From Methanosphaera sp. rholeuAM6 (GTDB taxonomy: Archaea > Methanobacteriota > Methanobacteria > Methanobacteriales > Methanobacteriaceae): DNA of 18,492 bases. The position numbers were made by a program, and so were the translations under genes. The stretch spans positions 66,340 through 84,831 of the forward strand of contig MVAA01000091.1 in assembly GCA_003266105.1 (NCBI GenBank), given 5' to 3'. The number at the start of each line of letters is the position of its first letter. Position 1 is the first letter of the stretch. The notes under the pieces are model-generated. The model saw nothing but the letters and a program-made list of their open reading frames with translations, was not told the origin of the DNA and made no database searches. Shown in pieces: positions 7,882-14,690 of this stretch.

Positions 7882-8214
7882 ATGACAGGAGAAAAAATTA
7901 CATATGAAGACATTCAAAGATACGAATTCGTACTTAAAAAAGTTCCATCATTACTGTTGGGAACAATGATTAAACGAAATTCCAATCTGGTAAGTAAATT
8001 TGAATCAAAAATTGTTTCAAAATTAGATAAACTTAACGAAATTCAACAAAAACAGTTAAATATAATATTGAATGCAGATGTGGCAGATATCCAGAGATTA
8101 CTTAAGGAAGCATATCAAAAATCAGGTAAAAAACAGTATAAATTGTTGGCTGATCCAAAAGCTGCTGCATTCATAGAAAAAAATCTGGTCGAACTTAAAA
8201 AACTAGTAAAATAA
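7882..8214 (+). CDS. Unrecognised 110-residue helical protein
   Basis: I do not recognise this protein. It is short, lysine-rich (strongly basic) and appears almost wholly helical, with no signal peptide, membrane segment, cysteine or metal motif. Residues 11-50 read as amphipathic helices (for example RYEFVLKKVPSLLLGTMIKR), followed by NILNADVADIQRLLKEAY and a C-terminal helix FIEKNLVELKKLVK. I prefer the ATG at 7882; a GTG at 7873 in the same frame would add three residues, but that GTGGTAG looks more like a degenerate ribosome-binding site. The gene is alone, divergent from paaK, and converges on a PRC-barrel gene. The perfect dyad immediately upstream suggests specific control. Composition and codon use match the neighbours, so it is probably a real gene. 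Confidence 0.7.
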   Translation: MTGEKITYEDIQRYEFVLKKVPSLLLGTMIKRNSNLVSKFESKIVSKLDKLNEIQQKQLNIILNADVADIQRLLKEAYQKSGKKQYKLLADPKAAAFIEKNLVELKKLVK

Positions 8215-8215
8215 A

Positions 8216-8243
8216 AAAAAGTATAAGAATATTCGAATATTCT
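8216..8243. terminator. Palindrome and A-run between convergent genes
   Basis: AGAATATTCGAATATTCT at 8226-8243 is a perfect 18-base palindrome that overlaps the stop codon of the minus-strand PRC-barrel gene. On the minus strand it is followed by a run of eight T residues (complement of the A-run at 8213-8220), so it is a good terminator for that gene. For the plus-strand gene, only AATTTAT follows the hairpin. Confidence 0.5.
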
Positions 8244-8778
8244 AATTTATATCAACATTAACTGAATCATCAGATTCTTCCTCTTTTTCTTCATTTAATG
8301 TTTTGTTAATTATTATGTAGTCTCCAATACCTAAAATGTCTTCTTGGGTTATAACGGCCTCGTTTTTAGGTTTTCCGAATGTTGATGAAGAATTGGATAT
8401 GCTAAGTCCATTAATTTTAAACGTTGTTAAATCAATATCCAAATTAACAACTTTTCCCGTTATATTTCCTTCAGAATTTAAAACAGTTTTACCGATTAAA
8501 TTATTGATTTTCATTCTATTTTCTTCGGATTCAGGAATTTTGTCTAAAAGTTTTCCTTCCAATTCATCAGCAGTTTCCGCAACCTGTATATAATCACCTA
8601 CTGCAAGAATATTATCCGAAGTTATGTCATAATATTTTTTACTAATAGGATTTCCAATAGAACCATATATTTTTGAGATAGTGAATGTTTTAATATTAAT
8701 GTCTATTTCGGCTAATTTAGCAAGATCTTTTGCATTTTTGTCAATAATTTTTTTTCCAAGCAAATCTTTTGCGTTCAT
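8242..8778 (-). CDS. Double PRC-barrel domain protein
   Basis: The 178 residues hold two PRC-barrel domains of about 75 residues, each opening with a similar segment: NAKDLLGKKIIDKNAKDLAK (residues 2-21) and MKINNLIGKTVLNSEGNITG (88-107). Each ends with a glycine-aspartate turn before the last strand: ILAVGDYIQV (57-66) and ILGIGDYIII (148-157). The tail after about 160 is acidic and probably disordered. PRC-barrel proteins act as protein-interaction modules; in archaea some take part in RNA processing (RimM-like) and others in FtsZ-based cell division (CdpB group in haloarchaea). The role here is unknown. GGAGAT precedes the ATG. A separate TATA-like element upstream suggests it can be transcribed apart from pyrE. 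Confidence 0.85.
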   Translation of the reverse strand: MNAKDLLGKKIIDKNAKDLAKLAEIDINIKTFTISKIYGSIGNPISKKYYDITSDNILAVGDYIQVAETADELEGKLLDKIPESEENRMKINNLIGKTVLNSEGNITGKVVNLDIDLTTFKINGLSISNSSSTFGKPKNEAVITQEDILGIGDYIIINKTLNEEKEEESDDSVNVDIN

Positions 8779-8822
8779 GTTTTATCTCCATTAGTTATTA
8801 TAATTAAATTTATTTTTGATTA

Positions 8823-8836
8823 TTATTATATATTAT
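8823..8836 (-). promoter_or_regulatory. Possible TATA box for the double PRC-barrel gene
   Basis: The complement reads AATAATATATAATA, beginning just after the pyrE stop. A start about 25 bases downstream, near 8804, would leave a leader of about 25 bases containing the GGAGAT site. The 62-base gap may still be crossed by transcripts from pyrE. Confidence 0.35.
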
Positions 8837-8840
8837 TGCA

Positions 8841-9395
8841 TTAATTTAAGTTAAGGTATTCTTTAAATTCGGTAATTGTCAATAATGGCGTAAATTTAAT
8901 ATTTTCTTTTTCGAAAGATTCTCTTGCTCCCTCTTCCCTGTCAACAATAACAAAGGCTTCCGTAATATTTCCACCATTATCCTTAATGACATTTATTGCT
9001 TTGAGTAATGATCCACCGGTAGTTGTCACATCTTCAACAATTACCACATTATCATTTTCAACAAGCTCCCCTTCAATCTGTTTACTTGTACCGTATGCTT
9101 TCTTTTCTTTTCGAATCATCAGCATAGGTTTCTTTGATATCAGTGATGTTGCCGTGGCTATTGGAACAGCACCCAACGCTGGACCGGCAATTTTATCAAT
9201 ATTCCCGTTTTCAATTTTTTGGGTAATCAGATGAGCTACACTATCGAGAATTTCGGGCATGGTAATTGCCTTTTTCATATCGACATAATAATCACTTTTT
9301 TTCCCGGAGGATAACGTAAATTCACCAAATTTAATAACATCATTATCCTTTAACAGTTTTAATAATTTTTCTTTATAATCTACCAATATTTTCAC
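8841..9395 (-). CDS. pyrE: Orotate phosphoribosyltransferase
   Basis: This enzyme joins orotate to phosphoribosyl diphosphate (PRPP) to give orotidine 5'-phosphate in pyrimidine synthesis. The 184 residues are normal for the archaeal enzyme. The PRPP-binding motif VVIVEDVTTTGGSLLKAI is at residues 117-134. FGEFTLSSGKKSDYYVDMK (23-41) is the typical orotate-enzyme N-terminal segment, and IAGPALGAVPIATA (69-82) and IRKEKKAYGTSKQIEG (94-109) carry the hood residues. These features separate it from general PRPP transferases. The ATG at 9395 follows AGGTGA inside the end of the upstream PRC-barrel gene, whose stop lies only three bases away, so the two are translationally close-coupled. The window also contains dcd but no other pyrimidine genes. 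Confidence 0.94.
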   Translation of the reverse strand: MKILVDYKEKLLKLLKDNDVIKFGEFTLSSGKKSDYYVDMKKAITMPEILDSVAHLITQKIENGNIDKIAGPALGAVPIATATSLISKKPMLMIRKEKKAYGTSKQIEGELVENDNVVIVEDVTTTGGSLLKAINVIKDNGGNITEAFVIVDREEGARESFEKENIKFTPLLTITEFKEYLNLN

Positions 9396-9398
9396 CTG

Positions 9399-9653
9399 TT
9401 ATAAGTTTATTCTTTCCTGAAGGTCAAGTAAGTCATCCTTTAAAATAATCTTATCTCCAATTTGATTAATCATTTCAAAAGGTATTTTCTCTTCTTCCGA
9501 TGAACCAAATTTTTTATTGGATTTGCCTTTTGTTACAATTATGAAGTTAATCTTGTTTATAGAAGTGTCAATTTCAATGTCCTTGACTTTTCCAAGGATA
9601 TTTGCTGAACTATCTATAATTTCCTTACCAATGATATCATCTAACAATCGCAT
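9399..9653 (-). CDS. Single PRC-barrel domain protein
   Basis: One PRC-barrel domain in 84 residues: MRLLDDIIGKEIIDSSANIL leads into strands around GKVKDIEIDTS and ends with IGDKIILKDDLLDL. It resembles each half of the 178-residue double-domain protein on the other side of pyrE. I chose the ATG at 9653. An in-frame GTG at 9662 is possible, but its GTGATT matches the ribosome-binding element seen before other genes here and is correctly placed for 9653. A likely TATA box is TTTTAAATAAATT (complement of 9686-9698). Small one-domain PRC-barrel proteins are widespread in archaea; the haloarchaeal CdpB cell-division proteins are one such group. A role in division or in protein docking is only a possibility here. 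Confidence 0.82.
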   Translation of the reverse strand: MRLLDDIIGKEIIDSSANILGKVKDIEIDTSINKINFIIVTKGKSNKKFGSSEEEKIPFEMINQIGDKIILKDDLLDLQERINL

Positions 9654-9725
9654 ATTAATCACTTTATATAATATTTTAATCGAAAATTTATTTAAAAGTA
9701 TTTTAAATTTTTATTGTATGATATG

Positions 9726-9738
9726 ACATATATATTAC
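9726..9738 (+). promoter_or_regulatory. Probable TATA box for nob1
   Basis: ACATATATATTAC lies about 37 bases before the nob1 ATG at 9769, implying a start near 9757 and a very short leader. No strong ribosome-binding site is visible (only TGGAAT at 9756-9761), consistent with a near-leaderless transcript. Confidence 0.4.
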
Positions 9739-9768
9739 TATAATGTTAAATTAGATGGAATTAATAAA

Positions 9769-10278
9769 ATGAAATTATATATTTTGGATGCTTCTGGATT
9801 AATAAACGGTTTCTATTCTAAAGATTCATTAAATTTAATGACATCATCTACCGTAAATGAAATTAAGGATATAAACACTGAAATGTTGCTTAATAACCTT
9901 ATAAATGATGGAATATTAAGAATTGAGGATGTTGATTACTCTGAAGATGAACAGATCAATAACGTGCTATTATCCAGTGGGGACTTGATGAGACTGTCTG
10001 CAACAGATAAGGATATAATAGCTTTGGCATTGACACATAAGCGATTGGGGGATGATGTTACAACAGTAACGGATGATTACTCTATGCAAAATGCTCTAAA
10101 ACTGTTGAAACTTAAATTTAAATCTGTACGAACCAAGGGAATTCAGGAAACAATCCAATGGAAAAAACTGTGTAAGGGATGCAGGAAGGAATACCCTTCA
10201 GATACAACGTTGGAAGAATGTGACATTTGCGGTTCCCCAATCATAAGAAAAAGAATGAATGCAAGAAGTAACCATTAG
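9769..10278 (+). CDS. nob1: Nob1-type endonuclease (PIN domain plus zinc ribbon)
   Basis: Archaeal Nob1 cuts the 3' end of the 16S rRNA precursor during small-subunit maturation. The 169 residues show a PIN nuclease domain followed by a zinc ribbon, the standard Nob1 order and size. Acidic residues at D7, E31, D80/D82 and D102/D103 fall where PIN nucleases bind metal; LDASGLI (6-12), ATDKDIIALA (78-87) and TVTDDYSMQNA (99-109) are the family segments. The ribbon has C135/C138 and C151/C154. The gene begins a plus-strand run, and a DUF2117-type gene follows after 12 bases. A stand-alone toxin-type PIN protein is excluded by the zinc ribbon and the lack of an antitoxin partner. Confidence 0.9.
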   Translation: MKLYILDASGLINGFYSKDSLNLMTSSTVNEIKDINTEMLLNNLINDGILRIEDVDYSEDEQINNVLLSSGDLMRLSATDKDIIALALTHKRLGDDVTTVTDDYSMQNALKLLKLKFKSVRTKGIQETIQWKKLCKGCRKEYPSDTTLEECDICGSPIIRKRMNARSNH

Positions 10279-10290
10279 CCGGGGATAATT

Positions 10291-11412
10291 ATGAAAATAG
10301 GTGTAATAGTGCATGGTCCCGGAATTATAGATTCAGGATGTGCAAAGAAAATCATAGATATTTTAAAAGATTATGGACAGGTAACATGTCGGCTTGGTGG
10401 AACAATGGGTCGAACAGCCGTAATCGATGCAAACCTGGAAGACATCATCAATATTGAAGACAAACTTCTTCCAAGTGAATCAATAAAACTGTTGTCAGAG
10501 GACAATGACGTGTTATTTTTACTTAATTATGGTAAATCAACAATAACAGGACATACGTTCGGTTATAAAGTATTAAACAATGCCGGAAAGGACATTAATC
10601 TCATTCAGATTGAAAGACCTAAAGAAGAAGATGGAGTTATCATACAATGGAATAATCATGATAACCGGTACATTCTTGAAGAATTATCACAAAGATTGTC
10701 TTTAAAAGTCATATCATCCGAAGAAGTGACAAAAATCGTAGAGGATTTAACGGGATTTAACAGGGATAACGATATTGTGGAGCGTAAGGTTGCAGGAGTA
10801 TCACCGGATGAAAACATTATGATGAACGGTATTATCATAGGCAAAGTAACAGCTGACAGTTTAACAATAATTGCCGAAAACAATCGGATTACAAAAATGA
10901 TCGGTGGAAAAATAAAGCAACACGGTATTGAAAAACTGGGAAAAGTGGATTTGACAAAGGCCATAATAAAAACAGGATTATTGCGAACATCAGATAATAT
11001 AAAGCCAAGACGCATGGAACACCATCCAAACAAACAGTTGAAAGCAGTATTCTTAAATCATGCGGCAGAAGATATTTACAAGTACAAAGACGCCGATATT
11101 CTGGTTTCAATAGGTGATGATACAACATTGTTGTCTTCAGACATTCTTTATCGTTTCAATATTCCAGTAATAGGCATAACTGATGGTGATCTGGATAAGG
11201 TTGTTTTACATGGATTCAAACTGGATGAATCATTGATAATTCAGCTGGAATCAGGTTATGATGATATAATAGGAAAGAAGATTTATGAAGAAATATTCAA
11301 TAAAAACGATGAAAAAACAATTAAAAGTATAAATTCTTTGAAAAAGGACATATTAAACCTTATTTCAGATACTTCAATAAGATACACTATTGTAGATAAA
11401 CAGTTGAAATGA
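10291..11412 (+). CDS. DUF2117-type conserved methanogen protein of unknown function
   Basis: A 373-residue protein that I match, from memory, to the DUF2117 group found in methanogens; its function is unknown. The N terminus, KIGVIVHGPGIIDSG (residues 2-16), looks like the first strand and glycine loop of a nucleotide-binding fold, and LGGTMGRTAVIDA (35-47) follows. Near the C terminus, DILVSIGDDTTLLSSDIL and IPVIGITDGDLDKVV resemble a second Rossmann-like half with GDD and GITDGD turns. There is no membrane segment or cysteine cluster. It lies 12 bases after nob1 with a GGGGAT site before the ATG, so it is probably co-transcribed with nob1. It precedes mmp2 by 76 bases, which may link it to methanogen-specific biochemistry. 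Confidence 0.7.
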   Translation: MKIGVIVHGPGIIDSGCAKKIIDILKDYGQVTCRLGGTMGRTAVIDANLEDIINIEDKLLPSESIKLLSEDNDVLFLLNYGKSTITGHTFGYKVLNNAGKDINLIQIERPKEEDGVIIQWNNHDNRYILEELSQRLSLKVISSEEVTKIVEDLTGFNRDNDIVERKVAGVSPDENIMMNGIIIGKVTADSLTIIAENNRITKMIGGKIKQHGIEKLGKVDLTKAIIKTGLLRTSDNIKPRRMEHHPNKQLKAVFLNHAAEDIYKYKDADILVSIGDDTTLLSSDILYRFNIPVIGITDGDLDKVVLHGFKLDESLIIQLESGYDDIIGKKIYEEIFNKNDEKTIKSINSLKKDILNLISDTSIRYTIVDKQLK

Positions 11413-11488
11413 TATCAAAATATTTAATTTAAATAATTAATATAATAAAATATTGAGAAAAAATTTTATTTTTTAAAGGGGAATTGTA

Positions 11489-12472
11489 TTGGATTTTAAT
11501 GAAATTATAGAATCAATAAGAACTTTTAAGGGAGTAACCCGTAAACGTTCAATAGCAGATATTAGGGAAAAGCTGAAGGATACGTACAATATCTCGGGTA
11601 ATGTGCACCTGGCATTTGGAGATGATGCGGCCGCAATAGATATTGGAAACGATATGCTGATGTTGCTTGCCACCGATGGAATATGGGGCTCTTTAATGGA
11701 TATAAATCCATGGTGGTCAGGTTACTGTTCAGTACTGGTTAATGTGAATGATATAGCTGCCATGGGTGGAATACCTATGGGAATGACCAACGTATTATCA
11801 TCATCCAATCCTGAAATAACAGAACAGATTATGGATGGAATAAACGAGGGCGTAAAGAAATTTGGAGTACCAATGGTGGGAGGACACACTCATCCGGACA
11901 CGCCATACGAAGCGTTAGATGTTGCAATCAGTGGTATAGTTGGTAAGGAGGATGTTCTTCCAAGCTGCGGAGCAAAAAAGGATGATGATGTAATTGTAGC
12001 AATCGATCTTGATGGGAGCGTATATCCTGGAACGGAGATAAACTGGGATACAACCAGTGACAAATCACCAAAATATGTTCAAAATCAGATAAAGGTTATG
12101 AATACCATAGCCAAAAAACACATCGTGAATTCATGTAAGGATATTAGTAATCCCGGAATAGTAGGTACACTGGGAATGTTACTGGAAGCCTCAAACATGG
12201 GAGCAAATATTAATATGGAAGAAATACCACGACCTGAAGGAATGGATTGGATAAGCTGGTTTAAAATGTACCCTGGAAGTGCTTTTGTATTGACGGCACC
12301 CCATGAGAATACGGATGAATTAATAAAACTCTTGGACAATCAGCATATCAACGCAAACACCATAGGTACGGTAACCGATAATCACGAATTAACAATGTCC
12401 TATGAGAATACTACAAAAACGGTCTTTGATTTTAATTCAGAAATCATAATGGGATTTTCAGAAGACAGATAA
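11489..12472 (+). CDS. mmp2: Methanogenesis marker protein 2 (AIR-synthase/PurM-like)
   Basis: A 327-residue protein of the PurM superfamily, in which two domains bind ATP and a substrate, as in ThiL, HypE and SelD. The ATP-site motifs are FGDDAAAIDI (residues 43-52), VNVNDIAAMGGIPMG (84-98) and VGGHTHPDTPY (130-140), where other members have a GGD-type motif. The marker-2 family occurs in nearly all methanogens but its substrate is unknown. Translation starts at TTG 11489: AAAGGGG at 11475-11481 is correctly spaced and no in-frame ATG occurs before about residue 56. The 76-base AT-rich gap upstream contains TATA-like TTAATATAATA, so it probably has its own promoter. A T-run at 12503-12509 and a 182-base gap separate it from mmp3. 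Confidence 0.87.
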   Translation: MDFNEIIESIRTFKGVTRKRSIADIREKLKDTYNISGNVHLAFGDDAAAIDIGNDMLMLLATDGIWGSLMDINPWWSGYCSVLVNVNDIAAMGGIPMGMTNVLSSSNPEITEQIMDGINEGVKKFGVPMVGGHTHPDTPYEALDVAISGIVGKEDVLPSCGAKKDDDVIVAIDLDGSVYPGTEINWDTTSDKSPKYVQNQIKVMNTIAKKHIVNSCKDISNPGIVGTLGMLLEASNMGANINMEEIPRPEGMDWISWFKMYPGSAFVLTAPHENTDELIKLLDNQHINANTIGTVTDNHELTMSYENTTKTVFDFNSEIIMGFSEDR

Positions 12473-12502
12473 TCTAATAATATAACCCCCACAAGCAATA
12501 TC

Positions 12503-12509
12503 TTTTTTT
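12503..12509 (+). terminator. T-run terminator after mmp2
   Basis: Seven consecutive T residues lie 31 bases after the mmp2 stop, preceded by ACCCCCACAAGC with no strong hairpin. Archaeal RNA polymerase terminates at such T-runs, so this probably ends the mmp2 transcript. Confidence 0.45.
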
Positions 12510-12527
12510 ATACAATAGTTTAGTGAT

Positions 12528-12640
12528 ATTTAAATATATTTAAATCTATTAATACTATAAAACTCATAAATAAAACTTATAGAAATACTTCATATAAATT
12601 TCTAAAAAAATAAGAATCATGGATGTTCACTTGATTCTTA
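12528..12640 (+). promoter_or_regulatory. Promoter and leader of the mmp3-nifB operon
   Basis: ATTTAAATATATTTAAAT at 12528-12545 is a perfect 18-base AT palindrome. CATATAAAT at 12591-12599 is the best TATA candidate, placing the transcription start near 12621. TAAGAATCA (12611-12619) and TGATTCTTA (12632-12640) form a nine-base dyad with a 12-base loop. The GAGG ribosome-binding element follows at 12645-12648 and the mmp3 ATG at 12655. The dyad therefore either overlaps the transcription start as an operator or forms a hairpin next to the ribosome-binding site, depending on the true start. Confidence 0.5.
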
Positions 12641-12654
12641 ATTGAGGCGAAAAA

Positions 12655-14187
12655 ATGCGAGTTAAAATCAATGATGTTGAAATGGACATGGATGCTGGTT
12701 CAACTGTTGAAGATGCAATAAAACTGTCTGATGCACCCTACATTGAGGGTTCAGCAATTGCCTTAATTGAGGGTAGGGAAGAATTGGAAAGTCATGTAAA
12801 CAAGTACAAGATAGTAACTACCCAAGGAAGTATAATTATTGAATTGGTTGATGATGCCGAAATATTGACCGATTTCTGGAAGAATAATTATAAGGATTTT
12901 ATAGGCACTGCAATAAGGTGGACAACATCCAATGAAGTAGCTATGGGTTCAATAGTCTCAAACTTGGAACCTACACAAAACGAATACCAGTACAATAGGT
13001 GGGATGTAATAATCAGCTTATCCGGTTTTTCAAACGAAGCTACTCACGTACTGTTTTCCAAATCAAAACACAAAGCCGTTTATGGTGTTCCTGATCAAAA
13101 CAGAGGTGTGATAGCCACAATAGTTGGAGGAAAAAGAACTATCGCAAAACTGAAAAACACAGATGAAGTTGTAAACATCGAACCGATTATTGAAAGAAAA
13201 AGTGTTATAAATAGTGCTTCAGTAACAGATTTTTCAACACAACTTAAAGAAGGAAATGAACTGTTCACGTACATGGAAGTTGAAGCAAACCCTGATGCTC
13301 CAATATCCTTTGAACATTTCCTTAAAATCATTGAAGATGGAACTTTCAAAGTAGATTATGAATCAGAAAGCTTTATAGGTAACTATATTTTAAAAGGATT
13401 AGAGAAGGATTCTGAAACAATCGAAAAAAGAAAACGTGGAACTGTAACCCTAAGAAATCAAGGAAATGGTGTGGGCAGAGTTTACATTTACAGAGAAGAC
13501 AGAGTCTCAGTACCTACCCATAACATTATTGGATACGTTACAAAAGGTATTCAAATACTGGATACGGTCAACGAAAACGAAAAGATTACTGTAATAACCA
13601 ATCCTGAAAAAATATCTACAGTTGCCCAAACACAAACACAAGCAGAGGAATATCTTGATAATCTGGGTATTGAACATGAACGTGATGGAGTAACAGATGA
13701 TGATGCAATAATTGTTGCACAGGATCCGCATTACACAGTTCAAATAAACCAGGACAAAAAGATAAAAACATTAGGAGTTCAACCAAAAGACTTTGTTGAA
13801 ATAGAATTATATCCTGAAGAAAGTCCTAGTTCCGTATGGTATTTCAGAAAAATAACGGGACTATTGGATGGGGATGTAGGACATCTGCAAGTAGTAATGG
13901 CAATAAAGGAAATGGACATCCTAATGTTTAGTGCCGTCAGTAAAGAAGCAAAAGGACTAATACCTGAAAAGACACCTGATGGAATAGTACATGCATGGGA
14001 CATATGCGTAAGCAACATGGCATGTAAACACATAGGAAACATCGGTATTAGATTCGTAGATAACAAAGAATTTGGTCCAACTGGTGAATCTTTCGGTAGT
14101 ACAAACATTATTGGAAGAGTAGTTGGTGGATTTGATAATTTGAAAGCATTTAAAGAAGGAGATACAGTCTATGTCAAAGAAAAATGA
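12655..14187 (+). CDS. mmp3: Methanogenesis marker protein 3, MCR activation complex component
   Basis: A 510-residue methanogen-specific protein. In Methanococcus, Mmp3 purifies with McrC, Mmp7, Mmp17 and component A2 in the complex that uses ATP to reduce the nickel of coenzyme F430 in MCR. The N-terminal 70 residues form a small beta-rich domain (VKINDVEMDMDAGSTVED at 3-20). A long middle region is followed by a cyclophilin-like C-terminal part from about 400 on, with VGHLQVVMA, SFGSTNIIGRVVGG and the cysteines C451 and C457, candidate iron-sulfur ligands. It opens the operon behind its own promoter and a leader hairpin. Its last 17 bases overlap mmp6, whose GAAGGAGAT site lies inside mmp3. 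Confidence 0.88.
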   Translation: MRVKINDVEMDMDAGSTVEDAIKLSDAPYIEGSAIALIEGREELESHVNKYKIVTTQGSIIIELVDDAEILTDFWKNNYKDFIGTAIRWTTSNEVAMGSIVSNLEPTQNEYQYNRWDVIISLSGFSNEATHVLFSKSKHKAVYGVPDQNRGVIATIVGGKRTIAKLKNTDEVVNIEPIIERKSVINSASVTDFSTQLKEGNELFTYMEVEANPDAPISFEHFLKIIEDGTFKVDYESESFIGNYILKGLEKDSETIEKRKRGTVTLRNQGNGVGRVYIYREDRVSVPTHNIIGYVTKGIQILDTVNENEKITVITNPEKISTVAQTQTQAEEYLDNLGIEHERDGVTDDDAIIVAQDPHYTVQINQDKKIKTLGVQPKDFVEIELYPEESPSSVWYFRKITGLLDGDVGHLQVVMAIKEMDILMFSAVSKEAKGLIPEKTPDGIVHAWDICVSNMACKHIGNIGIRFVDNKEFGPTGESFGSTNIIGRVVGGFDNLKAFKEGDTVYVKEK

Positions 14188-14668
14188 GGACATTGACACG
14201 GAATTTTGTCATATTCCAATGGGTGATGGTACATACAGGGATTCTGACCAGAAAGACAAGATAACCCGAATGGTCATACTAGGTCCCGGATGTGCAGTAA
14301 GTTCAAAAGAATTATTGAATTTTCTACATTTGCTGGAGTTGCCAATAAATATACGTCTAACATGTTATGGAGCAAACCTAAACGGATACCCTGATGACGT
14401 GTTGTACGCAGTTGAACGTGCAAGACAACTGGATCCAACCCACATATTCATAAAATTCAGAGGATTCCCACCCGGAGATCCTAGAAGATGTAGGGCAAAA
14501 AGAGGAGGAGCAAGAGAAGGATTCCATCAAATCGAAGCAGAATACAAACTATTACCTGAAGTCAGTTATGCTTTAGAACATCCAAAACATGTGGATTTAA
14601 CACCTCCAAAGAAGATTCCAGTAGATGAATTCACACAAATCGTTAAGGAAACAGAATCAAAAAAATAA
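14171..14668 (+). CDS. mmp6: Methanogenesis marker protein 6
   Basis: A 165-residue methanogen marker protein of unknown biochemical role. Family segments are RMVILGPGCAVSSKELL (residues 33-49), RLTCYGANLNGYPDDV (62-77), FIKFRGFPPGDPRRCRA (93-109) and GFHQIEAEYKLLPE (117-130). Cysteines C13, C41, C65 and C107 are spaced widely and could bind a cluster only by folding together or with partners. The start at 14171 is fixed by GAAGGAGAT at 14155-14163, so the gene overlaps mmp3 by 17 bases. The tail KKIPVDEFTQIVKE (147-160) closely resembles the tail of the mmp5-like protein encoded next. Membership of the operon suggests a role in assembling or running the MCR activation machinery. Confidence 0.87.
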   Translation: MSKKNEDIDTEFCHIPMGDGTYRDSDQKDKITRMVILGPGCAVSSKELLNFLHLLELPINIRLTCYGANLNGYPDDVLYAVERARQLDPTHIFIKFRGFPPGDPRRCRAKRGGAREGFHQIEAEYKLLPEVSYALEHPKHVDLTPPKKIPVDEFTQIVKETESKK

Positions 14669-14690
14669 TTTATTCGAGAAGGGATTATTG

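Noticed and set aside
9654..9662. GTG start for the single PRC-barrel protein
   Set aside because: GTGATT matches the ribosome-binding element seen at other genes here and is placed correctly for ATG 9653.
11413..11488. Repeated AAAATATT elements between the DUF2117-type gene and mmp2
   Set aside because: They are direct, short and AT-only; in DNA of this composition they are expected by chance.
14625..14690. 22-residue N-terminal extension of the Mmp5-like protein
   Set aside because: It would overlap mmp6, lacks a ribosome-binding site, and the paralog starts exactly at the MK(I/V)A segment, so the ATG at 14691 is the start.
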